Positions 33,658-41,800 of a DNA stretch of 64,000 bases are shown here, one piece after another; positions within the stretch are counted from its first letter, which is position 1; each line of letters starts with the position of its first letter. The position numbers and the translations under genes are program-made. The notes under the pieces are model-generated. The model saw only the letters and a program-made list of their open reading frames with translations, was not told the origin of the DNA and made no database searches. Source of the DNA: JAVBRA01 sp031548435 (lineage in GTDB: Bacteria > Bacteroidota > Bacteroidia > Bacteroidales > Rikenellaceae); contig JAVBRA010000006.1 in the NCBI GenBank assembly GCA_031548435.1, positions 67,406 through 131,405 on the forward strand, written 5' to 3'.

Positions 33658-35514
33658 TTATTGCTGCCAGTTCTCGCGCGGCGACTTCTCTTTGACAATG
33701 GTGTTGACCACGCTGCTGCGGCGGCCGTCGGGCAGGAACACCGCGCTGCGTACCACGATGCCCGGCGTCGGGGCGATGGGGCCGGTGTACAGGGCCGATT
33801 GCGGCGTGGGTTCGGTGCCGTCGGTGGTGTAGCGGATCTGGCCGATTGTCCAGCTGTTGCCGATGGAGAGCGTCTCGCCCGCCTTCACGAACACCGACGA
33901 GGGGGCCTCGGGCGTGGGGATGCGGTAGCCGATGCCCTCGGCCCGGAAGCGCCCCATCTCGTGGATGAGCCGGCCCTTGAAATCGTTCCAGTTCTTCGCT
34001 TCCCTGGGCGACCAGGCGATCTCGGAAAGGGCGCAGATGCGCGGGTAGAGCAGATAGTCCCACACCTGTTTATTGGCTGTGAACTCGGCCCACATGTTGC
34101 CCTGCACGCCCAGAATGTATTTTTCCTGCTCGGGGGTCAGGTCGGGGTGCACCGGCTCGAAGTTGTAGGTTTTTTCGAACGGAGTGTAATATCCGATGGC
34201 CAGTGGTTCGGTGTCGGGGCTGGCGTAGTAGGCGTCGAAATACATGTGCGAGTAGGGGCACATGATGGCGTAGTGTCCCGACTGGGCGGCTTTCACCCCG
34301 CTCGACGTGCCGAGCCACGACATGATGATGGCGTTGGGCGACAGGCCTCCTTCCATGATCTCTTCCCAGCCGATCATCTTCTTCCCCTTGGAGGTGACGA
34401 AGGCGTCGATCCGTTCGATGAAGTAGTTTTGCAGTTGGGCGGTGGTGGTCAGTCCCTCGTCCTTCATGCGCTGCTGGCAGGCGGGGCATTGTTCCCAAGC
34501 GGCGTGCGGGGCTTCGTCGCCGCCCACGTGGAAGTATTGCGAGGGGAACAGCTCCATCATTTCGGTCAGCACGTCCTCGATGAACTCGAACGTGGATTCC
34601 TTTCCGGCGCAGCAGAGGTCTTTCGACACGCCCCACACTTTACGCACCTCGAACGGCCCTCCGGTCTCGAACGACTGCGGGAAGCACGCCAGATGGTTGT
34701 AGGCGGTGATGGCCGCCACGAAATGGCCCGGCATCTCGAACTCGGGCACCACCTCGATATGGCGGCTGGCGGCATAGGCAACCACTTCCCTGATCTCTTC
34801 CTGTGTGTAGTAGCCTCCGTAACGGATGGTGTCCACGTCTTTGGTGCGGCTGGGGCCGATCTGGGTGCCGTCGCGCCAGCTGCCGATTTCGGTCAGCAGG
34901 GGGTATTTCTTGATCTCGATGCGCCAGCCCTGGTCGTCGGTCAGGTGCCAGTGCAGGATGTTGAGCTTGTAGTAGGCCATCTCGTCGATCACGCCCTTGA
35001 TGTAGTTGACCGGGAAGAAGTGGCGGCAGCTGTCGAACAGCAACCCGCGCCAACCGAACCGGGGCTCATCGGCGATGTGCGTGCAGGGAATCCGGCCGGG
35101 GGCCTGGCCGTCCAGGGGCAGCAACTGGCACAGCGTCTGCATGCCGTAGAACAGGCCCGCGTCCTGCCCGGTAATCCGGATCGAGTTGGAATCCACGTCG
35201 AGGGTATAGCCTTCGGGGGCGGACGAGTCGCCCGAGGCGGCGATCAGCCGGATGGCGTTGTCGGGCTTTTGCCTGCGGAATGCTTCGACCTTCAGCGTCA
35301 GTCCGCACCGCTGTTTGATGGCGGCGGCCAGCAGTTCGGCCGAGCGTTTGGCATCGTCGTTTTTGTTGGGGTAGAGGATCTTCGTGTCGGAATTGACGGT
35401 GAAAAAACCGGCCCGTTCCTCTTCCGAGACGGGTTTCGGGATCACGTTCACCGCGGCCGAGGCGTGCGCCGACAAAACGATGAGGCAGAGCAGAATGAAA
35501 AGTCGTTTGATCAT
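33658..35514 (-). CDS. Beta-N-acetylhexosaminidase (GH20)
   Basis: 618 residues with a signal peptide (MIKRLFILLCLIVLSAHASA), so periplasmic or surface-exposed. The N-terminal GH20b domain (NVIPKPVSEEERAGFF) precedes the TIM barrel: GWRGLLFDSCRHFFPVNYIK, ILHWHLTDDQGWRIEIKKYP and the catalytic Asp-Glu pair in FHVGGDEAPHAAW. The last ~70 residues resemble a C-terminal chitobiase/Fn3-like domain (PSSVFVKAGETLSI; YTTDGTEPTPQSALYTG). It cleaves terminal GlcNAc/GalNAc from host glycans or recycled peptidoglycan. Monocistronic, with its own promoter and terminator. Confidence 0.95.
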   Translation of the reverse strand: MIKRLFILLCLIVLSAHASAAVNVIPKPVSEEERAGFFTVNSDTKILYPNKNDDAKRSAELLAAAIKQRCGLTLKVEAFRRQKPDNAIRLIAASGDSSAPEGYTLDVDSNSIRITGQDAGLFYGMQTLCQLLPLDGQAPGRIPCTHIADEPRFGWRGLLFDSCRHFFPVNYIKGVIDEMAYYKLNILHWHLTDDQGWRIEIKKYPLLTEIGSWRDGTQIGPSRTKDVDTIRYGGYYTQEEIREVVAYAASRHIEVVPEFEMPGHFVAAITAYNHLACFPQSFETGGPFEVRKVWGVSKDLCCAGKESTFEFIEDVLTEMMELFPSQYFHVGGDEAPHAAWEQCPACQQRMKDEGLTTTAQLQNYFIERIDAFVTSKGKKMIGWEEIMEGGLSPNAIIMSWLGTSSGVKAAQSGHYAIMCPYSHMYFDAYYASPDTEPLAIGYYTPFEKTYNFEPVHPDLTPEQEKYILGVQGNMWAEFTANKQVWDYLLYPRICALSEIAWSPREAKNWNDFKGRLIHEMGRFRAEGIGYRIPTPEAPSSVFVKAGETLSIGNSWTIGQIRYTTDGTEPTPQSALYTGPIAPTPGIVVRSAVFLPDGRRSSVVNTIVKEKSPRENWQQ

Positions 35515-35547
35515 GGGTTATGATGTTTTGGGATTATTTACCAATCA

Positions 35548-35579
35548 CAAATATAACAAACCCCGGGCGGCAAACCAAA
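35548..35579 (-). promoter_or_regulatory. Promoter of the hexosaminidase gene
   Basis: On the minus strand TTTG (35579-35576), about 20 bases, then TATATTTG (35555-35548), 33 bases before the ATG. Confidence 0.68.
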
Positions 35580-35632
35580 TTTATCCGCACTTGCCGACCC
35601 CGCCCGATGCATCCAAATCGAAAGTTTTTTTC

Positions 35633-35640
35633 TAATTTTG
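35633..35640 (+). promoter_or_regulatory. -7 box immediately before mutS
   Basis: TAATTTTG ends only 6 bases before the ATG at 35647. If used, the mutS transcript would be leaderless or nearly so. No clear -33 box. Confidence 0.45.
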
Positions 35641-35646
35641 AACCCT

Positions 35647-38289
35647 ATGAGCGAGATTCCCGAAAAAATAAAGAAATATGTCGAAACGCCCCTGATGAAG
35701 CAATATTACGACATCAAGGCGGTGCACCACGATGCGATACTGCTGTTCCGTGTGGGCGACTTTTACGAAACCTTCGGCGACGACGCCATCAAGGCGGCGG
35801 GCATCCTGGGCATCACCCTCACGCGGCGGGCCAACGGAGCGGCATCGTCGGTCGAGTTGGCCGGATTTCCGCACCACGCCATCGAAACATACCTGCCGAA
35901 GCTGGTGAGGGCCGGCGAGCGGGTGGCCATCTGCGAACAGTTGGAAGATCCCAAGACGGTGAAAACGCTCGTCAAGCGCGGGGTGACCGAGTTGGTGACC
36001 CCCGGCGTGGCGTTCAATGACAATATCCTCGACCACAAAGAAAATTCGTTCCTGGCGTGCGTCTTCTTCGGCAAAAAGTCGATGGGCGTGGCGTTCCTCG
36101 ACGTGTCGACCGGCGAGTTCTTTGTCGCCGAGGGCAGCAGCCAGTACATCGACAAGCTGATCGCCAATTTCTCTCCGAAGGAGGTGCTGATCCAGAAGGG
36201 GTTCGAGGGCGAATTCCGCGCCACGTTCGGCCGCCGGATCTACACCTACCGCCTCGACGAATGGGTGTTTTCCGAAGACCGCTCGCGCCAGAAACTGCAA
36301 ACGCTGCTGGGGACGACTTCGCTCAAGGGGTTCGGGTTGGAGAACATGGCCGAAGGGATCACCGCTGCCGGCGCCATCCTCTACTACCTCGACTTCACCG
36401 AGCACAAGAACATCGCCCACATCACCAAGATCTCGCGGGTGGACGAGGGCGACCATGTGTGGCTCGATAAGTTCACCATCCGCAATCTCGAACTGTTCGG
36501 TTCGAACGCCGAGCGGGGCTTGTCGTTCGTGTCGGTGATCGACCGCACGCTGTCGCCCATGGGGTCGCGCCTGTTGAAGCGATGGATCGGCATGCCGCTC
36601 AAAAGTCCCGAAAAAATCGAGGCGCGGCTGGCCATTGTCGATTCGCTGTTGGCCTCGCCTGCGCTCAAGGACACGATTTCCGAGAACATCGCGCAGATCG
36701 GCGACCTGGAGCGCATCATTTCCAAGATCGCCGTGGGGCGCGTGTCGCCGCGTGAGATCGTGCAGTTTAAAAACTCGCTTTACAATATAGAGAAGATCAA
36801 GGAGACCATCGCTCTCTCGGGTGACGAAAGCCTGCGCGCTTTCGGCGAAAAACTCGATTTTTGCGCTTCGGTGCGTGAACGGATCGAACGGGAGATCCTG
36901 CCCGATCCGGCGGTGGCCATCGTCAAGGGCGGCGTCATTGCCGACGGGGTGAGCCACGAGCTCGACCAGCTGCGCAAAATCGCCCTCCACGGCAAGGATT
37001 TTCTGAATGAGATCGTCTCGCGCGAGATCGACCGGACGGGGATATCGTCCCTGAAGATCAGCTACAACAACGTCTTCGGCTACTACATCGAGGTGCGCAA
37101 CGCCCACAAAGACAAGGTTCCCGCCGAGTGGATCCGCAAGCAGACGCTGGTCAACGCCGAGCGTTACATCACCGAGGAGCTGAAAGAGTACGAAACCAAG
37201 ATCCTCGGCGCCGAGCAGAATATGCTGGTGATCGAGCAGCAACTCTATGCGGCGTTGCTCGACGAACTGACCCGATATGTGGCCGTGACGCAGAGCAACG
37301 CTTCGGTCGTGGCGCAGTTGGACTGCCTGGTCGGGTTTGCGTCGCTGGCCGCCTCCGGGGGGTACTGCCGGCCTCGGGTGGACGATTCGGATGTGATCGA
37401 CATCACCGCCGGCCGCCATCCGGTCATCGAACATGCCTTGCCGATCGGGGAGAGCTATGTCCCCAACGACGTTTATCTTGACGGCAAACAGCAACAAATC
37501 ATGATGATCACCGGGCCCAACATGTCGGGTAAAAGCGCCCTGCTGCGCCAAACGGCCCTGATCGTGCTTATGGCCCAGATCGGGAGTTATGTTCCTGCTG
37601 CTGCGGCTTCGATCGGGGTGGTCGACAAGATTTTCACCCGTGTGGGGGCGTCCGACAACATTTCGCAGGGCGAATCGACGTTCATGGTCGAAATGCTTGA
37701 AAGCGCCAATATCCTCAATAATATCTCCGGCCGCAGCCTGGTGCTTTTCGACGAGATCGGCCGGGGCACCAGCACCTACGACGGCATTTCGATCGCCTGG
37801 GCCATCGTCGAATACATCCACGAGCATCCGCGCGCCAAGGCCAAAACGCTGTTTGCCACCCATTATCACGAACTGAACGAGATGGAGGACCTCTATCCGC
37901 GGGTCAGGAACTACAACGTTTCGGTCAAGGAGGCGAACCGCAGCGTGGTGTTCCTGCGCAAGTTGGAGCGCGGCGGCACCGAGCATTCGTTCGGGATCCA
38001 CGTGGCCAAGATGGCCGGGATGCCCGCCTCGCTGGTCGAGCGGGCCGAGAGTGTGCTGCGCGACATGGAAGCCTCGCGCCGCCACGATGCGCCGCAACAG
38101 GCGGCGGCGCCTGTGAAAGGCAAAAAGGGCGGGGCAGCGGCGAACAATATGCAACTCAGTATTTTTCAGCTCGACGATCCGGTGCTGAAGCAGGTGCGTG
38201 ACGAGATCAAAGAGCTGGATATCAACTCGCTCACTCCCATCGAAGCGCTGAACAAGTTGAACCACATCAAAAAACTTACCGGATTGTAG
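35647..38289 (+). CDS. mutS: DNA mismatch repair protein MutS
   Basis: Mismatch-recognition ATPase of 880 residues. Mismatch-binding domain with the Phe-x-Glu motif region LLFRVGDFYETFGDDA, connector and clamp domains, then the ABC-type ATPase: Walker A in TGPNMSGKSALLRQ, signature region ISQGESTFMVEM, Walker B in SLVLFDEIGRGTSTYDG and the H-loop THYHELNEME. A short Ala/Gly-rich linker near residue 820 leads to the C-terminal helix pair. Start: ATG 35647; a TTG nine bases upstream is less likely. Single-gene unit. Confidence 0.98.
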   Translation: MSEIPEKIKKYVETPLMKQYYDIKAVHHDAILLFRVGDFYETFGDDAIKAAGILGITLTRRANGAASSVELAGFPHHAIETYLPKLVRAGERVAICEQLEDPKTVKTLVKRGVTELVTPGVAFNDNILDHKENSFLACVFFGKKSMGVAFLDVSTGEFFVAEGSSQYIDKLIANFSPKEVLIQKGFEGEFRATFGRRIYTYRLDEWVFSEDRSRQKLQTLLGTTSLKGFGLENMAEGITAAGAILYYLDFTEHKNIAHITKISRVDEGDHVWLDKFTIRNLELFGSNAERGLSFVSVIDRTLSPMGSRLLKRWIGMPLKSPEKIEARLAIVDSLLASPALKDTISENIAQIGDLERIISKIAVGRVSPREIVQFKNSLYNIEKIKETIALSGDESLRAFGEKLDFCASVRERIEREILPDPAVAIVKGGVIADGVSHELDQLRKIALHGKDFLNEIVSREIDRTGISSLKISYNNVFGYYIEVRNAHKDKVPAEWIRKQTLVNAERYITEELKEYETKILGAEQNMLVIEQQLYAALLDELTRYVAVTQSNASVVAQLDCLVGFASLAASGGYCRPRVDDSDVIDITAGRHPVIEHALPIGESYVPNDVYLDGKQQQIMMITGPNMSGKSALLRQTALIVLMAQIGSYVPAAAASIGVVDKIFTRVGASDNISQGESTFMVEMLESANILNNISGRSLVLFDEIGRGTSTYDGISIAWAIVEYIHEHPRAKAKTLFATHYHELNEMEDLYPRVRNYNVSVKEANRSVVFLRKLERGGTEHSFGIHVAKMAGMPASLVERAESVLRDMEASRRHDAPQQAAAPVKGKKGGAAANNMQLSIFQLDDPVLKQVRDEIKELDINSLTPIEALNKLNHIKKLTGL

Positions 38290-38333
38290 GTGCTGGGAAA
38301 AGGGCGCGGTTTCGGATTTTGACAAAATATTAT

Positions 38334-38341
38334 TATATTTG
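38334..38341 (+). promoter_or_regulatory. -7 promoter box of the OsmC-like gene
   Basis: TATATTTG with TTGAC at about the -33 distance (38319). It ends 2 bases before one ATG (38344) and 20 before the next (38362), which favours the second as start, or a leaderless message from the first. Confidence 0.62.
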
Positions 38342-38361
38342 CAATGTCTAAAAACCAACCC

Positions 38362-38766
38362 ATGAGAACACTAAAAACCATTCACCTCGGAAGCCTCCGT
38401 GCCGAGACCACCCACCTCAAGCAAGACCGTACTGTAACCACTGACGTTGCCGAGTCGCTCGGCGGCATCGGGCACTACCTGTCGCCCTCGTCGGTGTTGG
38501 CGGCCTCGGTGGCCAACTGCAAAATGTCGATGCTGGCCTCGTGTTCGGCAAGAAAAGGATTCCCGATCGAAGGGGCGCGGATCGAGACCGACTACGAATC
38601 CAATCCTGACGGAAGCCTCAAAAAACTCTCCATCGATCTCTACCTGCCGCAGGCCTATGATGAAAAAACCACCGCTACGCTTGAGGCATGGGTGCATTCG
38701 TGTCCCGTGCGCAAGAGCCTGCACCCGGAAGTCGAGGTGGCCGTCGCTTTCCATTATGGGGTATGA
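38362..38766 (+). CDS. OsmC-family protein
   Basis: 134 residues. OsmC/Ohr peroxiredoxin-like fold: SLGGIGHYLSPSSVLAASVANCKMSML carries the first Cys (shortened: ..ASVANCKMSML) and HSCPVRKSLHPEVEVAV the second; the pair is the thiol redox centre in OsmC and Ohr, which reduce organic hydroperoxides. The sequence is nearer the general OsmC branch than Ohr. An in-frame ATG at 38344 would add six residues. Monocistronic, followed by a very long palindromic terminator. Confidence 0.87.
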   Translation: MRTLKTIHLGSLRAETTHLKQDRTVTTDVAESLGGIGHYLSPSSVLAASVANCKMSMLASCSARKGFPIEGARIETDYESNPDGSLKKLSIDLYLPQAYDEKTTATLEAWVHSCPVRKSLHPEVEVAVAFHYGV

Positions 38767-38770
38767 GTTG

Positions 38771-38830
38771 TTTGCGCTAAAATAAAAAAGGGGAACCGAC
38801 TGCGGTTCCCCTTTTTTATTTTAGCGCAAA
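38771..38830. terminator. 28-bp-stem bidirectional terminator (OsmC-like gene / efp)
   Basis: Near-perfect inverted repeat across the whole gap between convergent genes: TTTGCGCTAAAATAAAAAAG continues to GGGAACCG, 4-base loop, and the reverse complement follows. T-runs on both strands. Confidence 0.92.
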
Positions 38831-38833
38831 CGC

Positions 38834-39400
38834 CTATTTGATGCGCTCGTAATATTCGCGGGTGCGGGTGTCGACGCGGATTTTTTCTCCCGTTTCGATG
38901 AACAGCGGCACGCGGATGGTGGCGCCCGTTTCCACGGTGGCCGGCTTGAGCGAGTTGGTCGAGGCCGTGTCGCCCTTGATACCCGGCTCGGTGTAGGTCA
39001 CCTCCATGTCGATGATGGGCGGGAGCTCGGCCGACAGCACGGCTTCTTTCTCGGTGTGGAACATCACTTCCACGATCTGCCCTTCTTTCATCAGGTCGGC
39101 GTTTTCGATCAGGTCTTTGTTGATGACGATCTGCTCGAACGTTTCGGTATGCATGAAGTTGCTGCCCATATCGTCGTCGTAGAGGTACTGGTAGGGGCGG
39201 CGCTCCACGCGTACAGGATCGATCTTTTCGCCGGCCGAGAACGTATGGTCGATCGTGCGTCCGTTTTCGAGGTTCTTGAGCTTGGTGCGCACGAAGGCGG
39301 GGCCTTTGCCCGGTTTCACGTGCTGGAATTCAACAATCGAGAACGTCTTGCCGTTGAACTCGATGCACAGTCCGTTCTTTATGTCAGCTGTTGTAGCCAT
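38834..39400 (-). CDS. efp: Translation elongation factor P
   Basis: 188 residues; relieves ribosome stalling at polyproline. The N-terminal KOW-like domain has the modified-lysine loop VKPGKGPAFVR with Lys32 at the tip (equivalent to E. coli Lys34); no epmA or epmB is in the window. OB domains follow, with TGATIRVPLFIETGEKIRVD and the C-terminal TREYYERIK. Start: ATG 39400, the family N-terminus MATTADIKNGL. The frame stays open far upstream into unrelated sequence, which is chance. Confidence 0.97.
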   Translation of the reverse strand: MATTADIKNGLCIEFNGKTFSIVEFQHVKPGKGPAFVRTKLKNLENGRTIDHTFSAGEKIDPVRVERRPYQYLYDDDMGSNFMHTETFEQIVINKDLIENADLMKEGQIVEVMFHTEKEAVLSAELPPIIDMEVTYTEPGIKGDTASTNSLKPATVETGATIRVPLFIETGEKIRVDTRTREYYERIK

Positions 39401-39425
39401 AGTGTCTGGTTTTTGTTTTGAAGTG

Positions 39426-39455
39426 CAAAGATACTCAATTAAATGAAAAATCAAA
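39426..39455 (-). promoter_or_regulatory. Promoter of efp
   Basis: Minus-strand TTTG (39455-39452), 18 bases, TATCTTTG (39433-39426), 25 bases before the ATG. Confidence 0.7.
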
Positions 39456-39458
39456 CAC

Positions 39459-39588
39459 CCGCAGGGTGCTCTGTTATCAGGGAGCTTGTTTGGCGGATGA
39501 GCGTTTCCAAGTGAGGTGAAATAATACTTGACGGAACGGGATCTGTCCGCAGGGTGCTCTGTTATCAGGGAGCTTGTTTGGCGGATGA
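39459..39588. repeat. Pair of 42-bp direct repeats
   Basis: Identical 42-mers at 39459-39500 and 39547-39588 (starting CCGCAGGGTGCTCTG, ending GGCGGATGA), then 6 of 8 further bases match. They are separated by 46 bases. No third copy in the window. Nature unknown. Confidence 0.85.
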
Positions 39589-39654
39589 ACGCTTCCGGGC
39601 CGAACGATGCGTCTGGTGACGAAAGGGGCGGGGTGCATAAATCCTTGCCGACCG

Positions 39655-39710
39655 GAAACATGACCAAAAACATGGTCAAAAACATTGCCGGAAACATGGC
39701 CGGAAACCGA
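39655..39710. repeat. Degenerate 12-bp tandem repeat
   Basis: About four and a half units of a 12-mer of the form RRAAACATGRCC (GGAAACATGACC, AAAAACATGGTC, AAAAACATTGCC, GGAAACATGGCC). Non-coding. Confidence 0.75.
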
Positions 39711-39810
39711 CGCCATGAACCTTCCGCCAAGCCTGAAATTGTGCCGCGCAGCCTGTCCGGAGTGTCATCCTTGATGTCCGGCAACGCCTGCGACAACCGT
39801 GGGATGATAA

Positions 39811-39838
39811 AAAAGAGGGCCGATATCGGCCCTCTTTT
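39811..39838. terminator. Terminator of the CoA-transferase gene
   Basis: Perfect 14-bp palindrome AAAAGAGGGCCGAT/ATCGGCCCTCTTTT with a T-run on either strand. Confidence 0.85.
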
Positions 39839-39858
39839 CGTTTTTATGGTCAATCTGC

Positions 39859-41190
39859 TTATCCGCAGCAGGTTACCGGCGTCTTGTCCATTACATAACG
39901 ATAGTGCGACCCGTAGCGTTCGAATGCCGCTTTTTCCAGCATTTCGCGGTGGTCGGGATGCGCCACGCTGATGATCAAGCGGGCACGCTCCTGAAGGCTT
40001 TTGCCGTAGAGGTTCACGGCGCCGTATTCGGTCACGAACCAGTGGATGTGCGAACGGGTGGTCACCACACCGGCTCCGCAGGTGAGTGCCGAAGCGATCT
40101 TGCTGATGCCCTTGTTCGTTGCCGACGGCATGGCGATGATGGCCTTGCCTCCCTCCGAGCGCGACGCCCCGTAGATGAAGTCGACCTGGCCGCCCACGCC
40201 CGAGTAGAACGTGGTGCCGAGCGAGTCGGCGCACACCTGGCCCGTGAGGTCGATCTGCAGGGCCGAGTTGATGGCCGTCACTTTCGGGTTGCGCGAAATG
40301 ATGAACGGGTCGTTGGTGTAGGCCACGTCCATCATGGCCACGCCCGGGTTGTTGTCGATGAAGTCGTACACCTTCTGCGAACCCATCAGGAAGGTCGATA
40401 CCATTTTGCCTTTGTCGATGGCTTTGTTGCGGCCGTTGATCACCCCTTTTTCCACCAGCGGCAGCACGCCGTCGGCGAACATTTCGGTGTGGATGCCGAG
40501 GTCTTTGTGGTTGCCCAGCTGCGCCAGCACGGCGTTGGGAATGGCCCCGATGCCCATTTGCAGGCAGGCCCCGTCTTCGATCAGCGCGGCGCAGTGCTTG
40601 CCGATGGCCGTCTCGACTTCGTCGGGGGCGGTGAAGTGCGCTTCTTCGAGCGGGGCGTCGTCTTCCACGAACAGGTCGATGTCCGAAGCGTGGATGAACG
40701 CGTCGCCGAATGCGCGCGGCACATATTTGTTCACGACCGCGATGACGGTGGTGGCGCACTCGACGGCCGCCAGGGTGGCATCGACCGAGGTGCCCAACGA
40801 CACGTAGCCGTGTTTGTCGGGCGGCGACACCTGGATCATGGCCACGTTACAGGGCAGGACTCCCGAACGGTACAACTTCTGAGTCTCGCTCAGAAACACG
40901 GGAATGTAGTCCGCGCTGCCGGCCTGGGTGAGTTTGCGCAGGTTGCCGCCCACAAAAAACTGGTCGGCCTGGAAAATGCCTTCGTAGCGGGCTTCGCCGT
41001 AAGGGGCGGGCCCTTCGGTGTGCAGGTGGTGGATGTGTACGTTTTTCAGTTCGCCGCGGTCGCCGCGGTCGAGCATGGCTTTGATCAGCACCTGGGGGGC
41101 GCTGGCCACGCTGCTCAGGTGCACGTGGTCGCCCGATTTGATGGCTTTCACCGCTTCTGCGGCGGTTGTCAGTTTGATGTTGGCACTCAT
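39859..41190 (-). CDS. Acetyl-CoA hydrolase/transferase family CoA-transferase
   Basis: 443 residues from ATG 41190. Class I CoA-transferase of the Cat1/AbfT/butyryl-CoA:acetate type: SGDHVHLSSVASAPQVLIKA at the N-terminus, LQMGIGAIPNAVLAQLGNHK, the catalytic glutamate in GIHTEMFADGVLPLVE, and GGQVDFIYGASRSEGGKAII before TEYGAVNLYGKSLQERARL. It exchanges CoA between acetate and another acyl-CoA (succinyl-, butyryl- or 4-hydroxybutyryl-CoA); specificity cannot be read directly. In Bacteroidales such enzymes serve fermentation and acetate formation. Monocistronic. Confidence 0.9.
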   Translation of the reverse strand: MSANIKLTTAAEAVKAIKSGDHVHLSSVASAPQVLIKAMLDRGDRGELKNVHIHHLHTEGPAPYGEARYEGIFQADQFFVGGNLRKLTQAGSADYIPVFLSETQKLYRSGVLPCNVAMIQVSPPDKHGYVSLGTSVDATLAAVECATTVIAVVNKYVPRAFGDAFIHASDIDLFVEDDAPLEEAHFTAPDEVETAIGKHCAALIEDGACLQMGIGAIPNAVLAQLGNHKDLGIHTEMFADGVLPLVEKGVINGRNKAIDKGKMVSTFLMGSQKVYDFIDNNPGVAMMDVAYTNDPFIISRNPKVTAINSALQIDLTGQVCADSLGTTFYSGVGGQVDFIYGASRSEGGKAIIAMPSATNKGISKIASALTCGAGVVTTRSHIHWFVTEYGAVNLYGKSLQERARLIISVAHPDHREMLEKAAFERYGSHYRYVMDKTPVTCCG

Positions 41191-41229
41191 ATTTTTAAGT
41201 TTGAAATCGTCTCGCTTTTTAAGAAAAGC

Positions 41230-41237
41230 CAAAAGTA
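41230..41237 (-). promoter_or_regulatory. -7 promoter box of the CoA-transferase gene
   Basis: TACTTTTG on the minus strand, 39 bases before the ATG. Confidence 0.58.
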
Positions 41238-41340
41238 GAAAAAATTAAACGGTTGTGCAAGCGGGATGTTTCTGTCGTTTGTTTTCTATGAATTCATACG
41301 TGTGAAATGGAATGAATTCCTCTTTAAATATAAATTTAGT

Positions 41341-41371
41341 TTTGATATATATATATATATATATATATTTG
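41341..41371 (+). promoter_or_regulatory. NVEALA promoter with an (AT)12 spacer
   Basis: TTTG (41341-41344), a 19-base spacer made only of alternating A and T, then TATATTTG (41364-41371). The AT tract runs 41345-41368 and includes part of the -7 box. The spacing is the same 19 bases seen for tRNA-Val here. Transcription would start near 41376, leaving a leader of about 80 bases. Confidence 0.72.
41345..41368. repeat. (AT)12 simple sequence repeat
   Basis: Twelve uninterrupted AT dinucleotides in a genome of mid-50s % GC, lying between promoter elements; a candidate slippage tract. Confidence 0.95.
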
Positions 41372-41458
41372 TAGCAGTATGTTCAATATGATTAATGAGT
41401 TGGGTCATATTGAAATATGGCGAATAAATCAACTCATCAATGTAAATTATCAAAAGTT

Positions 41459-41734
41459 ATGAAAAAGAAAATTATTTTTGTGTCACTTGCCACAGTATTT
41501 ATGATGGGAGGTGTTTTTATCGTCAAGTCTTTGATGACAAATGCAGAGCAATCAGAATTATTGAGAGCCAACATAGAGGCTTTGGTCTCTGGAGAGGCAG
41601 GAGTTCAGACATATACCTGTCATGATGCAATTAGGACAAAAAAGGATAATAATACTTTCTTTTGCGGGACTTGCGCTTTTGTTGCTAATTCCGAGCCGTC
41701 GACATATTCCAGTATAAAAACATGTGTTAAATAG
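41459..41734 (+). CDS. NVEALA-family small secreted protein
   Basis: 91 residues from ATG 41459; an in-frame ATG at 41417 would add 14 residues ahead of the natural KKK-hydrophobic signal start. A basic-hydrophobic segment (residues 2-26) is followed by AEQSELLRANIEALVSGE, matching the NVEALA motif (here NIEAL) that names this Bacteroidota family. The C-terminal half has four cysteines (54, 69, 72, 89; FFCGTC) that could form disulfides or bind metal. Base composition is markedly more AT-rich than the neighbours. The family is commonly next to TolB-like beta-propeller lipoproteins, as here. Function is undescribed; a secreted signal, bacteriocin-like peptide or surface ligand are all possible. 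Confidence 0.82.
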   Translation: MKKKIIFVSLATVFMMGGVFIVKSLMTNAEQSELLRANIEALVSGEAGVQTYTCHDAIRTKKDNNTFFCGTCAFVANSEPSTYSSIKTCVK

Positions 41735-41754
41735 ATCAGATGATTTATTATGAA

Positions 41755-41796
41755 ATGCCCTGAGGCAATATTCCCTCAGGGCATATTCAAAATTTT
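41755..41796 (+). terminator. Attenuator-type hairpin between NVEALA and propeller genes
   Basis: 11-bp perfect stem ATGCCCTGAGG/CCTCAGGGCAT (41755-41765 with 41774-41784), 8-base loop, then ATTCAAAATTTTT. It lies just before the propeller ATG at 41801 and would allow only part of the transcripts through. Confidence 0.72.
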
Positions 41797-41800
41797 TCTT

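Larger units (their letters stand above)
39401..39858. other. Repeat-rich intergenic region
   Basis: 458 bases between efp and the CoA-transferase gene. It contains the efp promoter, the two 42-bp repeats, the 12-bp tandem array and a terminator; no gene is supported. Confidence 0.65.

Noticed and set aside
39459..39588. Possible CRISPR-like direct repeats
   Set aside because: Only two repeats, 42 bases long, with one spacer of 46 bases and no cas genes nearby.
38834..40759. 641-codon minus-strand frame containing EF-P
   Set aside because: Only the last 188 codons are protein-like (EF-P); the upstream part overlaps the CoA-transferase gene in another frame and intergenic repeats.
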